A stretch of 13,988 nucleotides of DNA from Microcaldota archaeon (GCA_021819045.1 JAKASM010000004.1:1-13988), one strand, 5' to 3'. Positions 7,129 through 13,988 are shown, counted from the stretch's first letter. Notes: generated by a model not told the origin, from the sequence alone. Numbers and translations are program-made.

Positions 7129-7866
7129 TTAGCTTCCTTTCATAAATGATTCATATCCTTCTCTTTCTAATTTGTCTATAAGTTCTTTTCCTCCTTCCGC
7201 AACAATTCGCCCATTTGCCATTACATGCACAAACTGGGGATTCATATATGATAATATCCTGCTATAGTGGGTTATTATTATCAACCCCATATTATACTTT
7301 TTACCGAATTCATTTATATTCTCTGCCACCACCTTTACAGCATCTATGTCAAGACCGGAGTCGGGCTCATCAAGTATCGCAATTTTAGGCTTAAGAACGC
7401 CCATCTGCAGCACTTCGGCTTTCTTCTTCTCTCCTCCAGAAAAGCCCTGATTTAAAGATCTGCCTATGAGATTATCAACCATCTTAAGATTTACGGCACT
7501 TTCTCGTATATCAGACATGAGCTCCTTTGTGTTAACTGTCTCTGCAAGCGCCTCTTTGGCACTGTGCAAGAAATTTATAAATCCAACTCCTTCTACCTCT
7601 ACAGGGTTTTGGAATCCAAGGAAAAGACCGAGCTTTGCCCTTTTGTCAGGTGTTAAACCAAGTATGCTTTTGCCGTCTACGACTATATCTCCTCGGCTTG
7701 GTTTTAGTTTTGGATATCCCATTATGGTCTTTGCAAGCGTTGTCTTTCCAGATCCATTGTGCCCCATTATAACATGGACCTCTCCTTGCTTCACTCTAAG
7801 GTTTATCCCATTTACAACTTCTTTACCATCTATATTGACATGCAAATCTTTTATTTCCAACATCAT
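7129..7866 (-). CDS. sufC: Fe-S assembly ATPase SufC
   Basis: ABC-type ATPase that drives the SufB-SufD scaffold; soluble, not a transporter. In 245 residues: Walker A GHNGSGKT (35-42), Q-loop Q86 (FQNP), ABC signature GFSGGEKKKAEVLQM (141-155), Walker B IAILDE with catalytic E167, D-loop SGLDIDAVK, and switch H200 (IITHYSR). GFSGGEKKK and LDEPDSGLDIDA are the SufC-specific forms. Tandem ATGs at 7866 and 7863 are possible starts. A strong AGGTGA (7871-7876) overlaps the stop codon of the upstream regulator, four bases before the first ATG. sufS follows after one base. The gene is separated from sufBD by the HTH regulator, an uncommon arrangement. Confidence 0.97.
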   Translation of the reverse strand: MMLEIKDLHVNIDGKEVVNGINLRVKQGEVHVIMGHNGSGKTTLAKTIMGYPKLKPSRGDIVVDGKSILGLTPDKRAKLGLFLGFQNPVEVEGVGFINFLHSAKEALAETVNTKELMSDIRESAVNLKMVDNLIGRSLNQGFSGGEKKKAEVLQMGVLKPKIAILDEPDSGLDIDAVKVVAENINEFGKKYNMGLIIITHYSRILSYMNPQFVHVMANGRIVAEGGKELIDKLEREGYESFMKGS

Positions 7867-7870
7867 TAAT

Positions 7871-7876
7871 TCACCT
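7871..7876 (-). promoter_or_regulatory. Shine-Dalgarno site of sufC
   Basis: AGGTGA on the minus strand, with ATTA between it and ATG 7866. It complements the archaeal 16S 3' end (CACCU) and shares two bases with the regulator's TAG stop, so termination on one gene can feed initiation on the next. Confidence 0.6.
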
Positions 7877-8195
7877 ATTTTACCATTATGGAGCAGCTGA
7901 ATCTATGATAATTCTGGCATGCTTTGCACATGGCGCGCTGCGCCGCCGTGCTCCTGCTGTTTACAATATTAACTACAAATTCTTCAACAATTGAATCTTG
8001 TATCTTAGTGATGTTATCTTTTACTTCCTTAGAATAGGCTCTATTAATGTATTTGCTTATAGAGGCCTGAGTTAATTCTAGCAGTCCCGCGGCCTCCTGC
8101 TGGCTCATCTTCTGTCTAGTCACTAGCATAGAAGCCGCCTTGGCCTTGAAGGCCGGCATAAACCTGTTCAATGCAATTTCGTAGTCTGTGAGCAT
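7875..8195 (-). CDS. Small HTH transcriptional regulator with C-terminal Cys cluster
   Basis: A 106-residue XRE-like helix-turn-helix protein. Residues about 29-55 (MSQQEAAGLLELTQASISKY) read as a classic HTH with recognition helix QASISKYIN. A charged helical stretch follows (58-80). The C-terminus holds C90 and C93 (MCKAC) and C101 (FSCSIM), a CxxC-x7-C pattern able to ligate an Fe-S cluster or a metal. It resembles archaeal predicted regulators (COG2522-like) with an HTH and a C-terminal Cys pair; the family name is from memory. I chose ATG 8195: it lies 4 bases after the sufD stop with an AGGT site at suitable distance, and the HTH family begins here. The frame stays open to 8318, but that extension would overlap sufD by over 100 bases. 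Its place inside the suf operon suggests feedback control of Fe-S synthesis; it could instead act elsewhere. Confidence 0.85.
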   Translation of the reverse strand: MLTDYEIALNRFMPAFKAKAASMLVTRQKMSQQEAAGLLELTQASISKYINRAYSKEVKDNITKIQDSIVEEFVVNIVNSRSTAAQRAMCKACQNYHRFSCSIMVK

Positions 8196-8199
8196 ACAA

Positions 8200-9495
8200 T
8201 TACCTGTATTTATAGTGCCCTCTAAATATATCTTCTTCATTATCCCTTCCGATCCAGATATTTCCTGCAGAAAGCTTAACAGGCATCCCGAACACACCCT
8301 TTTCCATCTTATCGGCAATTAGGTTTGCCCCGGCAAGTTTTGCTGTGGCGTTTTTGAATTTGCCCATGCTGCTTGATAGAAAACCTTCCACTATTAGCTT
8401 CTTTGCGGGTTTTTCTGCCAAGCCCTTCGACATAAGATAGAATATAACCTCCTCATCTATTGGGCCCGTAGCAGAAGAATGGGTAGCCTTTACCTCATTC
8501 TCATCTATCGACATTGCAGGTATCGATTCCAAATGGGCGCTCTTGTCCAAAAGCATGCCCGATTCATGTACAAACGAACGGGCACCTATTGATCCAAAAG
8601 GTATTTTAGCAAACCCTTTCATTATGCAAAGTGCCTCATCCATAAGCACAGCTCTGGAGTGTAGTTCCGCTGTTGTAGATGAAGCCGAATTCTCAATGTA
8701 GCTGTTTATATCGAATTTCTGCCTAGAAGAACCGAATATTAGCTCGTTTGCATGAATAGAAGCTTCATATCCGGAAGCCTCAAAGTCGTTCTTTGCACGG
8801 CAGTGTGAGCCACCATTGTAAAGATAGTTAAGTCTTATGTTAGCATTATTCGATGCCTTGTACTTGGACAATCCAACAACTACTGTGTTATTGTTTTCAT
8901 TATGCACGGCATCTACTGACACATTTGAATACGCACCTGCTACGCACTCATGCATGACCGCATTCGCAGAATTTTCCTGCGCAACAGAGGAGTACCACTC
9001 AAAAAGTTCAAGTTCGGATCTATCCTCCGCGTTCACAATAACCTGCGTAGCAAGCGGCTGAGCAGAATTCACAAATAAAAGGTTGATTTTGGCCTTTTCG
9101 CCTTTTGCTACATTTATAAATACAATCTCCCGAGTGAATGCATGCACAAGTGCAGCAAGTTTATCCTCAGAGCTTTTGTAAAGCTTGCTATTAAGCGTAT
9201 CCATTTTTATCTCTGATACCTGCACTATATTGATATTTTTTGATGAGGGGCTAATGCTATGCCCTCCTCCCCAAATTACCGCATCGAATTTTACAGCATT
9301 ATCTACAAAAAAAGATTTCGATAGTTCTTTAATTTCATCCTCATTATCAGGTACGCTGCTCTCGTTATGAAAAATATCGAGAAGATGATCAGGGCTTAGG
9401 CTGACATATTTCCTCTTATAGAGCTCATTCCTCTCTTCCGGAAGCTCTTTATACTTTTGAATAGCATCCTCAGCAAATAATCCATAGGAGTTCAA
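8200..9495 (-). CDS. sufD: Fe-S scaffold subunit SufD
   Basis: Partner of SufB in the SufBC2D complex. 431 residues; the N-terminal third is variable, and the C-terminal beta-helix and SufC-binding region are conserved. HSSATGPIDEEVIFYLMSKG contains H339, equivalent to the functionally important His of E. coli SufD (H360 region), followed by LIVEGFL. It differs from SufB by lacking the EGCTAP cysteine segment and by having THSS in place of THEAA. The best start is TTG at 9495, eight bases after the sufB stop. No in-frame ATG occurs for about 100 residues, and a downstream start would remove family-like sequence (YGLFAEDAIQKYKELPEER). Only a weak GTGG precedes it, so translation may depend on coupling to sufB. 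Its stop is 4 bases before the regulator. Confidence 0.92.
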   Translation of the reverse strand: MNSYGLFAEDAIQKYKELPEERNELYKRKYVSLSPDHLLDIFHNESSVPDNEDEIKELSKSFFVDNAVKFDAVIWGGGHSISPSSKNINIVQVSEIKMDTLNSKLYKSSEDKLAALVHAFTREIVFINVAKGEKAKINLLFVNSAQPLATQVIVNAEDRSELELFEWYSSVAQENSANAVMHECVAGAYSNVSVDAVHNENNNTVVVGLSKYKASNNANIRLNYLYNGGSHCRAKNDFEASGYEASIHANELIFGSSRQKFDINSYIENSASSTTAELHSRAVLMDEALCIMKGFAKIPFGSIGARSFVHESGMLLDKSAHLESIPAMSIDENEVKATHSSATGPIDEEVIFYLMSKGLAEKPAKKLIVEGFLSSSMGKFKNATAKLAGANLIADKMEKGVFGMPVKLSAGNIWIGRDNEEDIFRGHYKYR

Positions 9496-9503
9496 ATAAC
9501 CAC

Positions 9504-11999
9504 TTATGCAACAGATCCTGTAGTATCGAGTTTTATCAGCCTTCTCAACTCAACCGAGTACTCTAGCGGAAGCGCTTTAGTCAATGGATCTATGAAACCA
9601 AGTACGATTGTAGTAAGTGCCTCCTCTTCCGTCAAACCTCTCGACATCAGATAAAATAGCTGCTCTTCGCCGATCTTCCCTACTGCGGCTTCGTGTGTTA
9701 TAGTTGCATCCTCCCTCTGTATTTCCATGTAAGGATAAGTATTGGTTTTTGACTCCTTGTTAAGCAATAATGCATCGCACCTTACGGTAGATTTTACATT
9801 ATTGGCATTTTTTGCAACATAAAGCTGTCCTCTGTAAGAAGAAACCCCATTTTTCTTCGAAACGCTCTTTGATATTATTTTAGATGTTGTATCCGGTGCA
9901 AGGTGCAGCATCTTTCCCCCTGAGTCCTGGACTTGGTTCTCCCCTGCAACAGCAACAGACAGTATTTCACCTCGCGCACCCCTTCCTTTAAGATATACGC
10001 TCGGATATTTCATATTGACTTTACTGCCGATATTAGCGTCTACCCACTCCATGTGCGCATTCTCATAGGCGAACGCGCGTTGAGTAACAAGGTTGTATAC
10101 ATTTCTAGACCAGTTCTGTATCGTAACGTACCTAACGTGCGCATCTTTATGCACAATAATCTCTACGACTGCAGAGTGCAATGAAGAGCTCATGTAGATC
10201 GGAGCAGTGCAATTATGCACTGCAAATCCCTTTACAAGGTACGATTCGTCTTTTTCTACACCAAAATTATATACCAGACCGTTAAAGGAATGCCTTTTAA
10301 TCTGTTTTATCGGGACAAAGTATTGGTTGCCCCTCCTTCTTACCTCCCCAATCTCTTTACCTTCGATGTACTCCACTATGTACTGATTTCCTCTTACCAT
10401 ATTTCTTCCTAGAATAACATCGGCCCCCCCTTTCCTTATGTTAAGGTTTGCAAAGATGTAATTCCTAGCTAATATCTCCTGTATCTGATAAGCCAAGAGT
10501 TTGCTTGCTGTAGACGTACGCATCAGTCTTTTTCCGGAGCGCAGATAAACGCTACCGTCCCCTAGCCAATAAGAATCAATCAGTATCTTTTGTTTTTCCG
10601 GTGGAAGTTCCATTATCTTCTTGGAAAGCACTTTTGATGACGCGCCTTTCCCACAGTTGCTTTCGCATAATTCTATAAGCTCCTTTGCATACGAACTTAC
10701 TATGTAAGAGCCGCCTCTTGATCTGCAAATGCTACTTTTCCAACCTTTTTTGTGTATTAGTGAGTTCAATTCTGCAGCCAAGCGTGCCTCTTTCCTGTTC
10801 TTTCCAAAACTGAATACCACACTTTTGATGCCTCTAAGTGCTTTGTTCTGGGTTATGGAACCTTCAGCCAGATAGAGACCCAATATCCTCAAAAGGGCAT
10901 CATCAAACGTTTGGTCGTCTACGTGATATGTGGGTGTTACATAAACGATAAAGTCGCCTTCCTCTAGGTTATCGGCTTTGATAAATTCCGGTTCTGTTTT
11001 TAGCAATAAGGGTGTCGAAACTTCTGGTTTCCAGTTTTTCCTTGGTTGCCTTTTTATAAGCACCTTACTCCTCTTTATACAGAGAACTGGATGTTCTCCG
11101 GTTAACTTGAATGCATTGCCTTTTGAAAGCGGCACTACTTCTAACATTGTGCCTTTATGCGGGTGCACAAAAGTCTGTTTTACCATATGCATTTCGCCAA
11201 CGTGTGTCGGTACTTCATCTCCAGTTTTTATTTCATCAATTCTTTCGAAGGTATCCCCTCTGCTTACAAGTTCATCAGCAGGCAGGCATCCCTCTATGTA
11301 CGTCACATCCGCCCCAGCGTCTGCTATTATCAATGTTCGCTCGAACTGCCCCGCCTTCTCGGCGTTAATTCTGAAATACGCTTGAAGAGGCATTGCAACC
11401 TTGACACCCTTCGGCACATAAATGAAGCTGCCACCAGAGAAGACGGCGGTGTTAAGCGCCGCGAACTTGTTGTCTGTGGGTGGTATAACAGTTCCAAAGT
11501 ACTTCTTCACAAGCTCTGGATACTTCTTTATTGCAGAGTCCGTATCTGTGAAGATGACACCCTGCTTTTGGAGTTCTTCTCTCACATGGCCATATACAAC
11601 TTCCGAGTCATACTGTATCTCGGCGCCTGAGAAGAATTTCCTCTCGGCTTCTGGTATTCCTAGCTTGTCAAACGTCCTCTTTATGTCCTCCGGGACCTTC
11701 TCCCATGCATCCTGCTTCTTGTCCGTTGGTTTCAGGTAGTAGTAAACATCGTCGAAATCTATACCGCTGAGGTCTGCACCCCATGTCGGCAGCGGTTTAT
11801 TCTTGAATACCTTATACCCCGTAAGCCTCTTTTCGAGCATCCACTCAGGCTCGCCCTTGATCCGGGATATCTCCTTCACTATCTCTTCATTAAGTCCCTT
11901 TTTAGTCTTATAAACATACTCTCTCTTATCGTTAAATCCATATCTTTCCTTATACTCCTCATCAGCATACCCTAAAAGCTCACGCTCATTATCTGCCAC
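9504..11999 (-). CDS. sufB: Fe-S scaffold subunit SufB, interrupted by an intein
   Basis: Core scaffold of the SUF system, on which nascent Fe-S clusters are built. The precursor is 831 residues from GTG 11999; removing the 359-residue intein leaves 472, the normal SufB length. SufB landmarks: GGSFIYVPKGVKV, VTYIEG then (after the intein) CTAPIYMSSSLHSAVVE, VQNW-like YVTIQNWS, VRCDALLL with C741 (E. coli C405 region), and THEAAVGKIGEEQLFYLMSRG with H769-E770. The first extein residue after the intein is the Cys of EGCTAP (E. coli C254 region, from memory). Start choice: GTG 11999 has GGTGAG four bases upstream; in-frame GTG 12008 and TTG 12011 overlap that site and are less likely. First gene of the operon, directly after a palindromic promoter. 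Confidence 0.95.
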   Translation of the reverse strand: MADNERELLGYADEEYKERYGFNDKREYVYKTKKGLNEEIVKEISRIKGEPEWMLEKRLTGYKVFKNKPLPTWGADLSGIDFDDVYYYLKPTDKKQDAWEKVPEDIKRTFDKLGIPEAERKFFSGAEIQYDSEVVYGHVREELQKQGVIFTDTDSAIKKYPELVKKYFGTVIPPTDNKFAALNTAVFSGGSFIYVPKGVKVAMPLQAYFRINAEKAGQFERTLIIADAGADVTYIEGCLPADELVSRGDTFERIDEIKTGDEVPTHVGEMHMVKQTFVHPHKGTMLEVVPLSKGNAFKLTGEHPVLCIKRSKVLIKRQPRKNWKPEVSTPLLLKTEPEFIKADNLEEGDFIVYVTPTYHVDDQTFDDALLRILGLYLAEGSITQNKALRGIKSVVFSFGKNRKEARLAAELNSLIHKKGWKSSICRSRGGSYIVSSYAKELIELCESNCGKGASSKVLSKKIMELPPEKQKILIDSYWLGDGSVYLRSGKRLMRTSTASKLLAYQIQEILARNYIFANLNIRKGGADVILGRNMVRGNQYIVEYIEGKEIGEVRRRGNQYFVPIKQIKRHSFNGLVYNFGVEKDESYLVKGFAVHNCTAPIYMSSSLHSAVVEIIVHKDAHVRYVTIQNWSRNVYNLVTQRAFAYENAHMEWVDANIGSKVNMKYPSVYLKGRGARGEILSVAVAGENQVQDSGGKMLHLAPDTTSKIISKSVSKKNGVSSYRGQLYVAKNANNVKSTVRCDALLLNKESKTNTYPYMEIQREDATITHEAAVGKIGEEQLFYLMSRGLTEEEALTTIVLGFIDPLTKALPLEYSVELRRLIKLDTTGSVA
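10212..11288 (-). mobile_element. SufB intein with LAGLIDADG homing endonuclease
   Basis: In-frame 359-residue protein intron (precursor residues 238-596) inserted between Gly and Cys of the IEG-CTAP motif. Splicing residues are all present: Cys1 in block A (CLPADELVSRGD), T300 and H303 in block B (FKLTGEHPVL), a block F Asp (NFGVEKDESYLVKG) and the terminal His595-Asn596, followed by Cys+1. It is therefore a class 1 intein that should splice. The insert contains a two-motif LAGLIDADG domain: ILGLYLAEGSI (E379) and LIDSYWLGDGSV (D481) keep acidic active-site residues, so homing activity may persist. SufB inteins are known in several lineages; whether this allele has close relatives needs a database search. 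Confidence 0.95.
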
Positions 12000-12003
12000 A
12001 ATG

Positions 12004-12009
12004 CTCACC
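12004..12009 (-). promoter_or_regulatory. Shine-Dalgarno site of sufB
   Basis: GGTGAG on the minus strand, followed by CATT and GTG 11999. This near-consensus site sets the start and argues against the TTG/GTG codons that overlap it. Spacing is almost the same as at sufC. Confidence 0.55.
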
Positions 12010-12030
12010 AATTATAACTCTGTTATAATT
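12010..12030. promoter_or_regulatory. Palindromic operator candidate over the suf promoter
   Basis: AATTATAAC and GTTATAATT are perfect 9-base inverted arms separated by TCT. The palindrome ends one base upstream of the sufB Shine-Dalgarno site. The arms contain TATA-like sequence (minus strand CTATAATTATAAC), and another AT-rich box, TTTTAAATA on the minus strand around 12046-12054, lies upstream. With either box the palindrome would sit on the core promoter or the start of transcription, where a dimeric repressor would block initiation. The obvious candidate ligand is the HTH protein encoded in the operon; this is inference. Confidence 0.6.
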
Positions 12031-12109
12031 ATAGTACCACAGGCGGTATTTAAAATCTATCTATTGAACCAGGTAAAGGCTTTACAAATTTTGCACAATT
12101 AAAAACGCG

Positions 12110-12119
12110 CATATAAAAC
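12110..12119 (+). promoter_or_regulatory. Candidate TATA box of the P5C dehydrogenase transcript
   Basis: CATATAAAAC is the best TATA-like sequence on the plus strand in this intergenic region. It would start RNA near 12140 and leave a leader of about 78 bases holding a possible mini-ORF and an inverted repeat. A weaker box, TGATATTA at 12191-12198, would instead give a nearly leaderless mRNA for ATG 12218, which lacks a Shine-Dalgarno site. Sequence alone does not decide between them. Confidence 0.35.
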
Positions 12120-12170
12120 AAAGGAAAATAATATAATAAATGTAGAAGGATTACATGAAGATAAACTCAA

Positions 12171-12189
12171 GCAATAATAATGTTATTGC
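12171..12189. repeat. 7-5-7 inverted repeat upstream of the P5C dehydrogenase gene
   Basis: GCAATAA (12171-12177) and TTATTGC (12183-12189) are perfect arms around TAATG. It lies 29 bases before the ATG, just upstream of the proximal TATA-like box, a position suited to an operator. It shares only GTTAT with the suf palindrome, so the same regulator is not implied. Confidence 0.4.
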
Positions 12190-12217
12190 CTGATATTACT
12201 ACAAAAGCTGATTTTTT

Positions 12218-13843
12218 ATGCGCAATAAATTCTCAAATGAGTCAACCTACAAAAAGTTTTGCGAATCTGGACGCGAGGCAGAATTTGACAAGCTGTTCGA
12301 AGATGCAGCAAAATCCGTAGTGTCGCAATTTGGGAAGAAATATCCCATGTACATAAATGGAAGGGAGGAATTCTCTGCAGAAAACATAATTGAAAAAACG
12401 CCCATAGACAATACTACAATAATAGGCTACTTCCAGAAAGGAACAAAAGAGAGTGCAAAAGCAGCAATCGAAGCGGCGTATAATGCTTTTCAGACCTGGA
12501 GCAAGGTATCTTACATAGAAAAAGTTGCTATATTCAGAAAAGTTGCGCAGATATTTTCTAAAAATAAATTTGAATTAGCTGCAGTGCTAAGTTATGAAAA
12601 TGGCAAATCTAGGTACGAATCTATAGGGGAAGTAGACGAAGCAATAGACTTCATGAATTATTACTCTAACGAGGTAGAAATCAATAAGGGATACATAAGA
12701 AAGACAAAAATGGAAGCCAGTACGGCGAAAGTTGAAGCAGGATTCCAAGGTGCACCGTCAACCAAGGAAGAGAGGGTTGTCATAAGGATGATGCCATACG
12801 GTGTATTCGGAGTGATAGCACCGTTCAACTTTCCCCTATCTATAGGCACCGGCATGAGCGTAGGCGCAATGATAACTGGCAACACTGTTGTGTTCAAGCC
12901 ATCTTCTTCAGACAGCATGACAATGCTTACAGGAATAAAAATGTACCAATATTTTAAGGAGGCAGGAGTTCCAGATGGTGTGTTTAACTACGTTTCAGGC
13001 CCAGGGTCTGCGGTTGGAGAGGAGCTTGTTACTAACCCACATGTATCAGGGATAGCCTTTACTGGCTCTAGAGAGGTGGGAGCAAGCATGATTGCTAAAG
13101 CATATTCCCTTGGGCTCCAGAAGACATTTATAGTCGAGATGGGCGGTAAAAATCCAACAATAGTTTCAAAGAACGCAGACCTTGACAAAGCAGCCTCAGC
13201 GATTGTAAGTGCAGCGTTTGGTTTTGATGGGCAGAAATGCAGTGCCACATCCAGAGTATACGTCCACGAATCAGTCAAGGAGCAGTTTATAAGCAAACTA
13301 ATAGAAAAAGCCCGCGGACTCAAAGTAGGAGATCCTATCAAGAAAGAGAATTACATTGGACCTTTAATAAGCAAGAATGCTTATAACACATACATGGAAG
13401 CAATAGGCAAGGCCAAGATAGAAGGCAGAATTTTGTATGGTGGCAATAAGGTTGACATCAATAGCAATGCATACTACGTGGAGCCAACCATAATAGAAGT
13501 AAAGCATTCAAGCGATCTTGTGCAAAGAGAACTTTTCGTACCAGTACTGACTGTTGAAAGCTACAAAGAGTTCGATGATGCCATAAAAATGGCGAATGAT
13601 ATTAAATACGGTCTAACCGCGGCACTATACAGCAAAAAGAAGAAAGAGATACAGGACTTTATCGATGGAATAGAAGCAGGCACAGTATATATAAACAGGC
13701 AAACCAGCTCCACTACAGGGGCAATAGTAGGTCTGCATACATTCGTAGGGTGGAAAGCAAGCAGCATAAACGGCAAGGGGTCAGGCAGCAAGTTCTACCT
13801 CCAGCAGTTTATGAGGGAGCAAAGCGTGTCCCTAACCAGATGA
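12218..13843 (+). CDS. 1-pyrroline-5-carboxylate dehydrogenase (ALDH superfamily)
   Basis: NAD(P)-dependent aldehyde dehydrogenase most like RocA/ALDH4-type P5C dehydrogenase, which oxidises glutamate semialdehyde to glutamate in proline/arginine catabolism. 541 residues. The N-terminal extension (FSNESTYKKF...KKYPMYINGREE) is typical of this subfamily and supports ATG 12218. ALDH catalytic residues: N204 (APFNFPLS), E307 (VEMGGKNP) and C341 in FGFDGQKCSATSRVYV. The serine after the catalytic Cys is the P5C dehydrogenase substrate-carboxylate anchor. The C-terminus has TGAIVGLHTFVGWKASS and LQQFMREQSVS. The usual PFGG of the anchor region reads TFVG here, so the true substrate could differ from P5C. 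No proline dehydrogenase gene is visible nearby. It is divergent from the suf operon. Confidence 0.85.
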   Translation: MRNKFSNESTYKKFCESGREAEFDKLFEDAAKSVVSQFGKKYPMYINGREEFSAENIIEKTPIDNTTIIGYFQKGTKESAKAAIEAAYNAFQTWSKVSYIEKVAIFRKVAQIFSKNKFELAAVLSYENGKSRYESIGEVDEAIDFMNYYSNEVEINKGYIRKTKMEASTAKVEAGFQGAPSTKEERVVIRMMPYGVFGVIAPFNFPLSIGTGMSVGAMITGNTVVFKPSSSDSMTMLTGIKMYQYFKEAGVPDGVFNYVSGPGSAVGEELVTNPHVSGIAFTGSREVGASMIAKAYSLGLQKTFIVEMGGKNPTIVSKNADLDKAASAIVSAAFGFDGQKCSATSRVYVHESVKEQFISKLIEKARGLKVGDPIKKENYIGPLISKNAYNTYMEAIGKAKIEGRILYGGNKVDINSNAYYVEPTIIEVKHSSDLVQRELFVPVLTVESYKEFDDAIKMANDIKYGLTAALYSKKKKEIQDFIDGIEAGTVYINRQTSSTTGAIVGLHTFVGWKASSINGKGSGSKFYLQQFMREQSVSLTR

Positions 13844-13847
13844 TTAA

Positions 13848-13988
13848 ATGTGCATCCTCAGGCTCCTCTCAAAAGGGGTCAATTTTGAAAAAAGGCGGAT
13901 AGTCGTAGGAAATAGAAGGATGGAAGCATTTATCGCAGATACTCCCAGGAAGATGACGGTAGGTTTGATGTTCAGGCCCTTCATAAAG
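13848..13988 (+). CDS. DUF192-family protein, 3' partial
   Basis: An open frame from ATG 13848 runs off the right edge (47 codons visible). The segment KRRIVVGNRRMEAF followed by IADTPRKMTVGLMFRPFIK matches the N-terminal part of DUF192 proteins, where a beta strand is followed by a V/IADTPxxRxxGLMFR pattern. Function of the family is unsettled. The start is 4 bases after the P5C dehydrogenase stop, so the two are likely co-transcribed. An internal ATG at 13920 is an alternative start but would cut off the first strand of the domain. No signal peptide is evident. Confidence 0.72.
   Translation, partial: MCILRLLSKGVNFEKRRIVVGNRRMEAFIADTPRKMTVGLMFRPFIK

Noticed and set aside
7466..7900. 144-codon plus-strand ORF opposite sufC
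   Set aside because: Serine- and proline-rich translation mirroring the well-conserved SufC frame; no start context or family features.
8196..8318. Upstream extension of the HTH regulator frame to ATG 8318 (147 aa)
   Set aside because: It would overlap sufD by 119 bases, and the added 41 residues show no regulator-like sequence. ATG 8195 has a ribosome site and fits the family.
11157..11630. 157-codon plus-strand ORF opposite sufB
   Set aside because: Cys/Tyr/Arg-rich translation without domain features, fully antisense to conserved SufB and intein sequence; a shadow frame.
1..13988. CRISPR arrays, insertion sequences, rRNA genes, replication origin
   Set aside because: No regularly spaced repeats, transposase-like frames, rRNA signatures or origin-type repeat clusters were seen; the intein is the only mobile element.

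Overview
The window (about 40% GC by eye, tightly packed) reads as archaeal. Evidence: an archaeal/eukaryotic-type prolyl-tRNA synthetase with four zinc-type cysteines, a tRNA-Gln with no encoded CCA and an A1-U72 pair, a textbook archaeal C/D box guide RNA, GGTGA-type ribosome binding sites, and TATA-like elements about 26 bases upstream of RNA or protein starts. The SUF iron-sulfur operon, NADP-type isocitrate dehydrogenase and compact layout would suit an acidophilic Thermoplasmata- or DPANN/Micrarchaeota-like genome. That placement is a guess from gene content.

Layout from left to right. (1) A threonine-synthase-family PLP enzyme whose 5' end lies outside the window, followed by an unrecognised 195-residue protein; the latter overlaps tail-to-tail by 13 bases with isocitrate dehydrogenase on the minus strand. 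(2) A 185-bp divergent promoter region, then proS and tRNA-Gln(UUG); the tRNA's TATA-like box is built over the proS stop codon. (3) A C/D box sRNA (4555-4602) directly in front of the Shine-Dalgarno sequence of an EamA/DMT transporter gene. (4) A complete minus-strand suf operon, 12.0 to 5.5 kb, in transcription order sufB (interrupted by an intein), sufD, a small HTH regulator with a C-terminal cysteine cluster, sufC, sufS, sufU, with junctions of 0 to 8 bases. (5) A divergent intergenic region with two inverted repeats. (6) A plus-strand 1-pyrroline-5-carboxylate dehydrogenase, coupled to the start of a DUF192 gene that runs off the right edge.

How the genes fit together. SufS would take sulfur from cysteine and pass it to SufU and then to the SufBCD scaffold. 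SufB must first be restored by protein splicing, which exposes the conserved Cys of its EGCTAP motif. The HTH protein encoded inside the operon (CxxC-x7-C tail) and the 9-3-9 palindrome lying over the sufB promoter are good candidates for an Fe-S-responsive autoregulatory circuit. Isocitrate dehydrogenase and P5C dehydrogenase both bear on 2-oxoglutarate/glutamate metabolism, but nothing in the sequence links their regulation.

The most interesting signals are the suf control circuit (intein, cysteine-tailed regulator, operator palindrome) and the guide RNA fused to a transporter leader.
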